64,000 bases of DNA from Aspidiotus rigidus (lineage: Eukaryota; Arthropoda; Insecta; Hemiptera; Diaspididae). The notes beneath the pieces are model-generated. The model was not told the origin of the DNA and ran no database searches. It saw only the letters and a list, made by a program, of their open reading frames with translations. Both the position numbers and the translations under genes were made by a program. The stretch is taken from assembly GCA_035079385.1 (NCBI GenBank), contig JAVHKY010000030.1, forward strand, positions 3,697,001 through 3,761,000, written 5' to 3'. Of this stretch, positions 1 through 10,890 are shown piece by piece (position 1 is the first letter of the stretch; every line of letters starts with the position of its first letter).

Positions 1-285
1 ATGGCTGTTTTCAATAACTTCATTCATCGATTGACCGACATTCCGCTAAATCAGTTGGCGTTTCAAAAAGAGCTCCAAATGATGAAATACTTGGCTAGAG
101 TGAATGAGGGCAACTTGGACATCGACCTTATGATCCGAAGAAAGATTACGCGTCAATGCTTTGATTATACCACCCCTTCTTCCGCGATTCAAGTCGTGGC
201 AGTAGGAAGCGTTGGATCAGACTCCCTTTCCTGAAAAAGTTTCCTTCAGAGTTGGGCCGTGCCCCTCGCCCTGCCTTCTACTCGT
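1..285 (+). pseudogene. Penelope-like element relic, region after the RT core
   Basis: The first 234 bases read as 77 codons that match, by eye, the same segment of the Penelope copies at 61.5-61.9 kb and 48.8-49.0 kb: a F-N-x-x-(I/V)-H-R-L-T start, then K-Y-L-A-R-V-N and I-R-R-K-(I/L)-T-R. This segment lies between the RT palm and the GIY-YIG endonuclease. After the stop at about 232 a shifted frame continues the same protein (S-E-L-G-R-A-P-R-P-A-F-Y) to about 285, so there is a frameshift. The element runs off the left edge, so its upstream RT is not visible. No endonuclease is visible to the right. Decayed and certainly non-functional. Confidence 0.75.
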
Positions 286-2030
286 ACTTTATGAGTATGA
301 CTCACAGTCTTATGACTCGTTATTTGAATCCTGATTTTCGCTGCTGTATTTGTTGTCGATTTTCAATTCGTCGAGTCCCTCTTTATCTTTGCCCGATGAT
401 GGTTGTTTAACCGAAAGCGCTCGCGATTCTTATAATATTTTTCTGCGATTTTGTATCTTTATCTCTCTGTTTACTCCCTTTATGGAGTATTCTGGAGTTT
501 TCGTTCAGTATGTCTATTCGTAATTTGATAGACCGAATCGATCCGATTGGAGAAAGATGGGTAAGAATAGTATATTAATTGGAAACTTCCTAAGAAAACT
601 AAATGCACATCTAGATACAAATGAATGTGAACATTTTGATTAAGAGGGGTGATATTTTGTTGATAAATACACGTGTACAGTAATTAGACAAATATTCGTA
701 CATTTATATGGAAGAATGCCCAAGGATGAAACTGACGAAACGTGAGGGGAAATTTGCTTCGCCGTAATGAATTTTGCAGCAAACGGTTTTCTTTCAAGAA
801 GTACCAGTTGGGATTACGTTCGGGTATATTTTGTTAATTTATGTAGATGACAAATTACATCGCTCGCTAGAAATTGCCCGAAAATGCTTACTCCGGCTAC
901 CTATACTTTCTTAGTTTTGTGCTTACCTCATATTCTATTTATGTGATTCGAATTAATTATGGATCTACCTGCATTATTCCAACGACGACGTCATGTAGAA
1001 GCTCAGTCGAGTAAGTAAACTCTTTAATGCAAACTAAAAAGTCGTTCTTCAAAAAGTTACAATTTTACCCTCTCGAGAAGCTTTTTTGTACACGAAAAGA
1101 GAAATCAGCGTACTTTAATTCGTAATTTAATATTGATATAATTTTACGCCGTACGGCACCTCTGAAGTTTCGCAGCCTTTATTTGTTGCGACGACTTTTT
1201 ACAAGAATGAGGAAAAAAAGATGAAAATCGGCCGAAATTGGTTTATCTCAATAGAAAGTAACGGTCTCGCAAATTTACGACTTCTAGAATGTTAGCGATA
1301 ACGTCTTTATACTGCTCTTGTTCAAGGTTGTTGTACCGTAACGGACGTCTCCAACTCGAAATCACAAAATCTCACTTTTCGCACGAACTCCTATTTTCAC
1401 GCCGTAAAACGGCGACTTCGAGACGACTTCACGATTTGTACTTTGCCTCGAACTTTTTACCATTTTTCGACCACAATTCCGATTTCAGCTGGATAAATTT
1501 TTTGAATGTTGTACAAAGTTGTCGGCAAAAAAGTTAATCGAGCGAATTCTAGAAAAAGATGGTGAGAATTCGTGTAAACAAAGGAAGAAAGTAGGAAAGA
1601 AAAATTGGTGATAAACTTTCTTATTTATGTACAAGAGGAAAATGTTTTTCAAATTCTAGTGAGTATCTTCGTACTCAACGTCTGTAAAGGCGGCGTGTAC
1701 TCTACCTCTTTTTACTTCCTATAAATGTGTGAATCTTATTTTTTGTGTGATATGATCACAATAGGGTAGATTATAAAATTCTTCATTTTACAGAGTGAAG
1801 AAGTTTTCATTCAATAAAACACATTCGTGGTGATTCGTTATTATTTTAGTCGTTGAAGGTAATCAAAAAATTATTATGAACAAAAATATTACGACCTCCA
1901 TTATAGTGTAGGTAAATTAGAGCAATATTGGAAAAAAATATACATATATATTTTGCTAGAGCAATGTTTTTTTGCTGAAAATGGTTGAGGATGTGGTCCT
2001 GAACAACATACTGAAAATTCCGCGTTTTTC
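286..2030. other. No recognisable gene; anonymous AT-rich DNA
   Basis: I see no supported coding region, RNA gene or clear transposon end. The only longish frame (1289-1537) has no recognisable motif and looks like chance. Confidence 0.5.
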
Positions 2031-2044
2031 CCCGGAGCTTCTCT

Positions 2045-2560
2045 TTTTATGGGTGTTCCAACCCCCAAAAAATTAGTTTTTCGCCTATATCACGCGAAAT
2101 TAGAATTTTATTAAAATATGTTTCGAACAAAAGTTATTCCTCGTTAAATTTGATACCAAACAACGTATTCAACTTTCAGCCTATACCGATTAGCGCCTTT
2201 GCAAAGGCCGTTCAAAAGAGGACCAAAATCAGTTTTTCCCAATATCTCACAAAATTGGAATTTTTTTAGGAATATTTCAAACAGAAGTTGTTCTTCGTTA
2301 AATCTGTTATAAAATGAGCTATTCAGCCATCATGAGCTTTTTTTCTATAGGGGTTTAAACCCTCCCCCAAGATTTAGTATTTCGCTTATCTTGTCTAGTT
2401 GAAATTTTATTAAAAAATGTTTCAAACAAAAATCGTTCCTCATTAAATTTCCTACCAAATAACGTATTCAATGTTCAGCCTAGGTCAATTAGGGCCCCGG
2501 AAAAGCCTGCAAAGGCCGTTCAAAAGAAGACCAAAATCAGTTTTTTCATATATTTCCCAA
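2045..2560 (+). repeat. Imperfect tandem repeat, about 300-bp period with about 150-bp sub-units
   Basis: A module containing 'TTTCGAACAAAAGTTATTCC', 'TCGTTAAATTT' and later 'GCAAAGGCCGTTCAAAAG' recurs at about 2110-2250 and 2410-2530, and a shorter version lies between at about 2240-2310. Related single units occur at about 4905-5000 and inside the foldback at 51.5-52.8 kb, so this is a dispersed repeat and not a local duplication only. No coding content. Confidence 0.65.
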
Positions 2561-2564
2561 AACG

Positions 2565-3260
2565 ATTGATGACGTCATACTTGCCAATTTCAGAATTGGG
2601 GAACTACTCGTGAGCATCCATTACAATGGACCCACTATTAGCCTCCATGAAATCAGGCCTACCATAAGCCTAGCGTACAACAGTATAAAAGCCTACATTA
2701 TACTAAACCACGTCTTATAGATTACGAGGATGAGGGAAGGTAAGGTGGATTGAAGTCGCAGATTTCAGAATCTGGCTTGGGCTTACGGTTGATGACATCA
2801 TAAATAGAGGGGGCCTCGGGGTCACGGCTGATGACGTTATAGTTGATTATAAAGGAAAAGAAGAAATGAAGTATGCTCGAGTCTCCTTCACAGTAGACCT
2901 TCGGATCATGGCTGATGACGACATACTTGCAGATTTCAAAATTGAGGTTACACTCCTGAGCCTCGTGTCGTAATTTTTTCTCAAAGAAGCGCACTCCCTG
3001 TTCTTCGGTTAATATGTACATGGTAAAATGTAAGTTGAGCTATCTAGCTTACAGGGTTAACTTGAAAATTTTCCCCAAAAAACAGGCCGGTTCGATGAAA
3101 GACCCACAATTTTTTTCTGTTTCCGGTAGACGCTCAGAAAATATGACGTCATAAAGGCGTAAGGCGATTAAGAGACTAAGGGAACTTGGCATGGGGGTGA
3201 CGTCGGCTGACTCAAATTTCAAATCACAAGCTCTGAACAGTGAGGGAGGGATTCAGTTGA
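2565..3260. repeat. Degenerate repeats with GATGACGTCAT-like motifs
   Basis: Several copies of a unit resembling 'GATGACGTCATACTTGC' followed by 'AGATTTCAGAATT' occur at about 2567, 2757, 2820 and 2909, with further TGACGTCA cores at about 3143 and 3198. The minus-strand frame at 2722-3021 has no family motif and is probably chance. Confidence 0.45.
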
Positions 3261-4830
3261 CAGCATTACAGCAAACTTTTTGAATTCCCCGCTCTCATCG
3301 TATCAAAGCCTAAGATTTTTTCTCGTATCGTATACAAATTAAGAGTTCATATTCTGTACCTCAGTCTAGTATCCAACCTGAAAATCTTGTTTGAGTCTCG
3401 ACGAGAAAACGATAAAACGAAATTAGAATCGTGAACTTCAAATCCCTCGATGAAATTTGCGCCGCATTAGGCAAATAATAAGCTGCACGTATGCTCAAGT
3501 CAGAAGTCATTTACCGTCTACAGCAGCCAGCATCCACGCACCGAACGAAAACTGTTTTTGAGAAAATTACAATATTTTTTTCTTGGTATATCGATTCGCG
3601 ACACGTTTTCACAATATAATATGTATTAGAACTCTATTTACCGACGGTTTACTCGTATGAAATATAATAATACCGTATACTACTCTTATAATAGTTTCGT
3701 TCTCCTTGGCAAATATCGCCGATCGTCGTCGATTCGACATATTTGTCAATAGAAGTGCCTCCTTTCGTGCTGCAGAGTTTGTCATATTATATTTAGTATT
3801 TACCGTCTATATCGACATTTGCATACGTATTACGTCCGAACGTAGATATTAAAATTCGTCACAAAAAATAAACCGAATCGTCGTATTTTGTTTGTTGAAG
3901 GAAAGTCGTGTGCAAAGTAAGAAATAAAATTAGAACTTTCATCTTGGAAGAAAGAACCTCAACCCAACATTATCAGTGCGTGAAGGAGTGAGTATTGTAT
4001 TATTTTTCATTCTGTTAATGCTTGCAGTACGATTGAATAAAAGGCCTCTCTAATTTGTATACTTGTATACGATACGATAATATTACTCGAAAAAAATATA
4101 CAATTTTTGAACAATTCACGTCAGTCAAAAGCTGGCTGGGAAAGATACTCAAATAAAAGGAAAATCAGGCCATAAACGGTTTATACGCAACTTCAAAAAC
4201 TTTCTTTTTTTCACTTTCAAAAAAGAATCGAAGAGCGATTATGTATATTTTTCACAAATAACAAACGAACCGAATGAAGACTTTCAAGGAAACGTAAAGT
4301 TGATCCGATGTAGTTGCGTGAAGCTCCAAAGCAAAAGGTACGCGTTTCGTCATTAAAGAAGAAACTTCGACTGTTCATTTTACTTTCTCGATAAAGAAAT
4401 ACTGTTGAGTGGACTGAAAAAATGTTTTTTGGGTATAAAAAAATTTTAATTAACCTTTATACGTGTTTTCCAGAGTTCGACTATTTACAACGCAACAGTT
4501 CGCATTTTATCACGCTGTCGCAAGAATTCCAAGAACTTTACCAAGGAGCGAAAAAACTTCCTTACGATTAATCTTGTTTTAGGTTTCAAAAAGTTGGGAT
4601 GAAAGTATTGTAACTATTCGAATTTTGCTAGCCGACTTAGGGTCGTTAGCAATAGTCCACAGTCCGAATGAAAACGCGGTACACCATTTGGGGGGGGGAC
4701 AAGGCGTCATTTTGTAGTATTTCAGTAGGGGTGAGACTTTTGAGAAGTGTAGTTATTCAAAATGGCGGATTGGCCTTGTGGTAAGAAGCAAATAACTCAT
4801 GTTGTAGGGGTTAAATTTTCTAAGAAAATG
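3261..4830. other. No recognisable gene
   Basis: AT-rich DNA with no supported coding region. A G-homopolymer run sits at about 4692. Confidence 0.5.
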
Positions 4831-5139
4831 ATGTGTCTCGAATAACAGATTTAGCTGAAAGTCCCTCACATTTTATAAGGAATTTTTTTGTGGGACGTTA
4901 TAGCCCTCAAAATCAATTTTTTGCGAATATCTCAAAAAATTGGGTTCTAATCAAAAAAAGTTTCCGACAAAAAATATTCCTCGTGGAATTTGTCATAAAA
5001 AAAAATCGTTTGAACTTCACTGTAAATCCGATTAGCAGCCTAAAAAATTCGTTGAAAGTTTAAAGCTTTAAGGAAAATGTCAATCTTCAGTAAAGAATAT
5101 CTAAAAAAATCAAACTCTAACGATATAAAATTTCAAACA

Positions 5140-5250
5140 CCGACTGTTTGTAGTGAAATTTTCTACAAAATTAATGGCCTGAACTTTCTTTCAAAGTTAT
5201 TCAAAAGTCCTGAGCTTTAGGAAGGAAATTTATTTTTTCAAACATTGCAA
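5140..5250 (+). repeat. Left arm of an outer inverted repeat around the mariner relic
   Basis: This segment (CCTGAACTTTCTTTCAAAG, then GGAAGGAAATTTATTTTTTC) is matched in reverse complement at about 6585-6700. The two arms enclose the mariner relic at 5.39-6.3 kb, which suggests that a mariner inserted into an older palindromic repeat. Related AT-rich modules lie on both sides. Confidence 0.55.
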
Positions 5251-5388
5251 TTTTGAATTGCCTCTCCACATTTTTGTATGCTCAGCCCTAGCCTTTCTCG
5301 GTCACACCTACAAGATTTTTATATCTATTAGAATAACTCGCGCTGTTGACCTGTAATTCATTTAATTCATCACACCTAACCTACAAGG

Positions 5389-6300
5389 CCTGTCAAAAAA
5401 GTTCCCGGACGATTATTTGTACGCGCCAAATGGCAACACTGGCAAGGAAACCCAATTGAATCTTGTTTTGTTCTACTATCAACTATCGAAATTCAAACTT
5501 TCACGTTGATTCATGGCATAGTTTGTCATAAATTAATTTTTTGGAGGAATGTCCTTGAGGATCCGTGACGATTCCGTCTTGATGCCTTCTGTAGGCCCCA
5601 AATGCTCCCATCCCATGGCATCTCATAGTCGGTTGATTTGGAAGAAGTCCCTACAAGTCAAATCAGGCGAATACAAGGGATGGTCAAGAACTGGTGTTTG
5701 ATTTCGGGCAAAAAAACCTACACCAAAGGCCGTAAAAAAAACCTTCATGGTTGTCTTCATGTTAAACTCATGCATCAAAAATCCCAATTACATAGTCGAA
5801 CGTTTTTGTGACTACCGCTGATACTACTAGTAACATCTTTCGATGATTTCCGGCGAGTTTTCGCTTCATACTGTTGACGACAGGTAGCGCGCACACATAA
5901 ACCGGTTTACCAGTCGACTCTTGCCCCACGCTGAAACAACTGAACATGTTGTACAACGCTGCACGCTTCCCGGTGGTCTCTTCAAACACAGCACATATCA
6001 TATTTTTCAATTTGGCATTTCCTTTTGCTGGTTTTACAAGGAATTTGATGATAATTTATTGCTCAACCTCTTCTTTACACAAAACAATTGGCCTGAAATC
6101 GTCAGGGATCCTCAAGGACTTTCCTCCAAAAAATTAATTTATGACAAAACTATGCCATGAATCAACGTGAAATGTTGAATATTCATGGTCGATAGTACAA
6201 CAAAACAAGATTCAATTAGGTTTCCTTACCAGTGTAGGCCTCGTACAAGCCGCCAATTACATCCAATTCACTTGAAAACACTGTACCAACAGCACTTTTC
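5389..6300 (-). mobile_element. Degenerate mariner-like element with long internal inverted repeats
   Basis: The left end CCTGTCAAAAAAGTTCCCGG resembles mariner terminal repeats. On the minus strand near 5657-5680 the frame reads Y-S-P-D-L-T-C-R-D-F-F, matching the mariner signature YSPDLAPCDFF around the last catalytic Asp. The frame is broken up and downstream of this. Segments 5431-5572 and 6099-6235 are inverted copies of each other (about 90% by eye), which is unusual for a simple mariner and suggests rearrangement or two head-to-head copies. The right terminal repeat is not recognisable. Transposase would be cut-and-paste DDD type, but this copy is dead. Confidence 0.6.
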
Positions 6301-6584
6301 TTCCAAAAGCTCAGAACTTTCAACAATCCTTAGAAAAAAGTTCATGTAGTCTGTTTCACATAAAATTTCAAAAAGAAAATTTTTTGTCTGAAACTTTTTT
6401 AAATTCAAACTCAATAATTATTCAAAAATATTTACTGGGAATCGATTTTTTTCAAAAGCTCACGACTTTTGAAAGCTTTTCAAGGTCATAACTAGACTGA
6501 CAATTAAATTCAGATGGTCTATGATGTAGTAAATTTCATAAGAAATATTTTTTTGTTTGGACTTTTTCTTAATGGAGCCGCTCA

Positions 6585-6700
6585 ATTTTTTGTGATATTT
6601 GGAAAAAATAAATTTCCTTCCTGAAGCTCAGAACTTTTGACAAACTCTCAAAGAAAGTTCGGACCATCCATTTTGTAAAAAATTTCACAAGAAACATTCA
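6585..6700 (-). repeat. Right arm of the outer inverted repeat around the mariner relic
   Basis: Reverse complement partner of 5140-5250, sharing for example TTTCCTTCCTGAAGCTCAGA against the left-arm CTGAGCTTTAGGAAGGAAA. Confidence 0.55.
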
Positions 6701-6749
6701 AGCATATTCTTACATATGATGAAATTATAAAATAAGCTGAAAGAAATTT

Positions 6750-8560
6750 TGAAGCTACTCTAAATTTTTTGATGAATTATATCTAAATAATTTCAAGTAG
6801 CTCGTAAATTGATGAAAAAAAAAAACAAAAAAACAAAAAAAAACAAAACTGAACCAGATCTTGGATATGAATCTGGAAATGAATCTATTACAGAAATAAT
6901 AAATGAATCAAATACCAACTCAGAAACTGAAGCTGATGAGGGATTAGAAAATTAATAAATGTTACCTAATTTTTATATACATAATTTATTTCAACATCAG
7001 ATTCAAAATTATAAAGAGGAATATTTAGATTTTCTAGCTATTTCTTTTTCAACCTTTCTGGATAAAACACTCGATTGGGCAATAATATCATTTATCATGA
7101 GTTTACAATATTTTTTTCTTTTTATCTTTGGGTAAATATTGAATTTTATTAGAAAGCAGATCTATTAAAGTTTCATAATTTGATCTTGTTATAGCTACAG
7201 GATCTTCAAAATAGGTATGGTATAATATTCTCAAAATTTAATTCATTCTCATCAACAAAATAATTTTTGTAGACTTCCATTTACATGAAATAAATTTTTA
7301 ATAAGCTTCTATTTCTTTTTTTAAATATCAAATTAAAATATACCTAAATGTCTGATTCAAAATCAAACTTTAAAAAATATGAATAAAGAAGATTTCATTG
7401 AACACAAAAATGTTTTAGGAAAAATATTTCGGAAATTAATTGTGAATGAACATTTAAAAAACATGATGAGTTGCTTGAAGAAATTGAGTTAGGTACTTAA
7501 ATACTCTGATGGTAATTTGAAGGAGTTTTTCCAGAAATGTTCTGAGTTGAAAAATAATCAGGAACCATATTATATTAGTTTAAAAATGAATGATTTTACA
7601 GAAGAAGTGAGAAAATTAGGTATCACTGTGCCTCCCAAATGACTTGAATCTGATTTTCCAGTTTCTTAAATGAATAAAATCGAAATAATAGTGTAAGTTA
7701 TCAAATATGGATTAACTAACAATAAGATAACAAAGTTGAAAGGAGTTAATTAGGTTACATCTTCTAGATTAAAGTCATGTTTTGTCATGTTCGTGACAAA
7801 TTTCTTAATCGCCAATTTACTTTACAAGTTGGTAAATGTTTTGATAGGAAAACCATGTGTTGCTCAGAATGTGATTCATTATTATGTATTGATAAAATTA
7901 GTTAGTATTAATCTGAAACCATGTGTTACTCAGAATGTGATTTATTATGTATTGATAAAATTCGTTAGTATTAATCTGACAGGAACAATTTATAATGACT
8001 GTAGTTACTGTGGAAAAAGGACTAGATATGTGAAAAATAAACATAAGCATTACCAATATATGGTAAGTGAAAAATATATAAAATAACTTTATTCAAAAAA
8101 TAAAAAAATAAAAAAAATATAGAAATTTAATACAAAGGTTTGAACATGATATAAATATGATGTAACAAATATATTAGCTATCATCAATGGGAAGATTAGA
8201 TTTTACAACCTTTTCTACCATTAGTGATAAGTTACTGAAGAGTGTCACAATATTTATTGACGTTCAAATTTTTTACTAAAAAATATATTAAATACAGTAT
8301 AAAAAATGGCAGAAGAAAATAACAATTCAGATATAATAAATATCAAAATTGATAATTTTATTGATAAATTTATTTAAAAATTTTTATGATTATAAATAAA
8401 TTTTAATACATTTGAATTATAATTTCATTATTCTTGATAAGTTACTCAGAGTGTTACAATATTAATTATCGTCTTGCTATTTCGCTTGCTTTTAGATTCA
8501 GGTAAATTTTTAACTTCATCATCCATAATATCCATTAGTGCTCTAAAATTAATGTAGAAT
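6750..8560. other. Strongly AT-rich island with broken ORF remnants, unknown origin
   Basis: Base composition is clearly more AT-rich than the flanks. On the plus strand 7381-7671 reads as about 96 codons starting M-N-K-E-D-F-I-E-H and ending near P-V-S-stop, with two internal stops; I do not recognise the protein. A 60-odd-bp tandem duplication lies at about 7846-7978 (ACCATGTGTT, then CAGAATGTGAT), coding in a shifted frame for Cys-rich units of the form C-x-x-C. A motif like GATAAGTTACT then AGTGT, ACAATATT occurs near 8229 and again near 8437, bracketing a 24-codon mini-ORF at 8307. It could be a relic of a large DNA transposon or virus, or simply foreign AT-rich DNA. Nothing here is intact. 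Confidence 0.4.
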
Positions 8561-8656
8561 TTAATTTATCAATTGGATTTTTATAAGTAACTTGGTATGA
8601 CAATCTCAAAACCTTCCTCAACACAAGAGTCCCACATTTACACTGCAAAATAAAAT

Positions 8657-8730
8657 TGACTCGAGGGGGAATCGAACCCGCGATCTCTCGTTTTTATGAT
8701 GAGTGCGGTAACCACTATACGCAACCAGCC
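8657..8730 (-). repeat. tRNA-derived unit (SINE head or tRNA pseudogene)
   Basis: The minus strand reads as a tRNA-like sequence with a perfect RNA polymerase III B box (GGTTCGATTCC at 8678-8668) and an A-box-like GCGTATAGTGG about 50 bases upstream. The D-arm resembles tRNA-Asp/Glu types. The acceptor stem pairs poorly and the anticodon stem and loop are irregular (no U before the anticodon), so it is not a working tRNA. A SINE promoter head is the most likely reading, with its body running leftwards to about 8560. Confidence 0.6.
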
Positions 8731-8739
8731 CGAAGATTA

Positions 8740-10885
8740 TCGTCCTTCCTTATCTATATGATTCCTTGCGAGTGTCCGCAAGTATAAGAGTCCGATTAAA
8801 AACTCTCAAGAAGGACAAGGAAGGGGCTACACTATTAATTTGCTCAATAATACGAGGAATCGTTAATCACCGAAATGTCAATGGTTTACCACGTACAAAC
8901 ATAAAACTCTTCTCAAATTTAGAACTTTGAAACGCGCGGAAAGTTTATTAATAGCAACAGAGATGGTAGAAAAATTCTCATCATTTTTCTTACAAACTAC
9001 GATTCCAATATTTGGCTCCTTGTACGTAATAACTAAAGGCTGTTCACCTGATGTCGATTAAAAGTCAAAGAATATTTATTGTTTCGTTCACTAAAATTTT
9101 CCACCACCTGAGTTCCCGCTAACCGCGTAACATAATCGACTCCCTTTTTTTCCAATGTCTCGAAAGTTACGAATACTAGTACAAAGACTGTACGTCATTT
9201 CTCTACCATATTTTATCATCGCGTAGTAAAAAATAGACAGAATAGGAAGACACGTTTCAATTAATGATGAAAAACGTTCGGAAGTGTTACCAAACTATTG
9301 GATACGCTCTTCCAGGTATATATATATTTATATGTCACTGGCAATTTTCCAGCTTATTAAGGACTTCGTATCTCGTTATTTAACGTTATAATCACGTACG
9401 TAACAATATGAAGTCTTACAAGGGTCGTCAGACTGAAAACGTACATTCATTCATTATTTTGAAAGCGAAATCGTACTACATTGTGGCCAGTCAATGTGCC
9501 AGTCGAAAATAAAGAATGTATATGCCTACGAATGAGATGCCATTTTTGGAATAGATCTCTCATAGGGTTTCTTTGTAATTTTCATAACCCTTTTGTTCGT
9601 CGGATGGCTCGTGTATACAGAATAAATAGCGAAAACGAATGACGGAAAGCGGCGGTGATAGTGCTCTGTGCAAATTTGGCATCGTACGATCATTTTCAGT
9701 GCAACGAGTGACGACATGACTCCAGGGACTTCCTTTAAGTATAAGATTCCAGCTACCCGTTAAAAGTAGTTTGCGCGGAGACGAGTTATTATTCTGCACG
9801 GTCTATGTTATCACGCGGAGTACACGGGCTGCGTTAAACCTATTTCCTTTTTCCAGGACAAAAATCTCGTTACATTATCGCAATAACTTATAACCAGAAT
9901 CGCGAATGTAAATTTGAATCCTTTCTCACGTCTCGCAATCGAATTAGAATTTAGGGTGACGTAACTCGATCTCGAAAAAATAAACGTTCTTTCCGGTTTC
10001 GCTTATTTTTCGTACTCTTTCCTCACCTATCAGTAGTTTATAAGTCGAGTAAACGATGAAGAATACCATGTAGCAAGCCCCGCGTGTATTCTGCAAAACG
10101 AATATGGATTGCTCGTATAGATCACGACATTCGCACAAACTAGGCCTAGCTCGCTCACCTCTGTTTATTCGATTAGTGCTGACCACCCTTTTGTAGATTT
10201 ATGTTTTTCGAACCTCGTGAGTAGAGCGTTTCAGATAAGCCCAGGACAACTTGAATATCGCTTTCTTCTTGCTTCCGTTTCATTGATTTAGGGTAAAGGG
10301 TAGCACATTGTTGGATGTTCTCCATAAAATTAATGAAAATTAAAGCACGTAATACCAAAATTTACGAATAGTTTCAACAGTTACGGTACGAGGGAGCGGA
10401 AGAGCAAATGAAGTGCGCGGGATATCTATAGGTACCAAATTCATGAGGAACAAAGGCGAAAAATTGTATTTGAAAAGGTATCTCCGTAAGAATTTTAATG
10501 TTGTAAGGTCAATCTCATTTTTTGAAGCGTCGTAGATTAGGTTTATGGGATGACTATTTCAAGTGATTAACAAGCAACGACGACTTATCCATAAAGCAGT
10601 CTAAAACTATCCAATAACTATGAAAATTGTGACGATTAAGTAACATTACAAAAAAAATTTGATGTATTGAGAAAAATGGAATGATGTTGGTTTCAGCGTT
10701 GAAAAATAATCGAGATCAGTCTCACGCACAATACTCCCAATTTTTTCCATCTTTTCTCATACCTCTAAAAACCGAAAATCGTTATTTCTATATCTACTCT
10801 GTGTTGAAATTTAGTAGCCTGAAACTGTCAAGATAATTTATCCCGCAAAACGTCGCACAGTCGTTTTATGGGTATTCTTCTTACG
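8740..10885. other. No recognisable gene
   Basis: Short overlapping minus-strand frames at 9526-10358 carry no motif I recognise. A short TATATA tract lies near 9317. Could be intergenic or intronic. Confidence 0.5.
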
Positions 10886-10890
10886 TAGTA

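Noticed and set aside
8657..8730. Functional tRNA gene
   Set aside because: Acceptor stem has several mismatches and the anticodon loop lacks the invariant U33.
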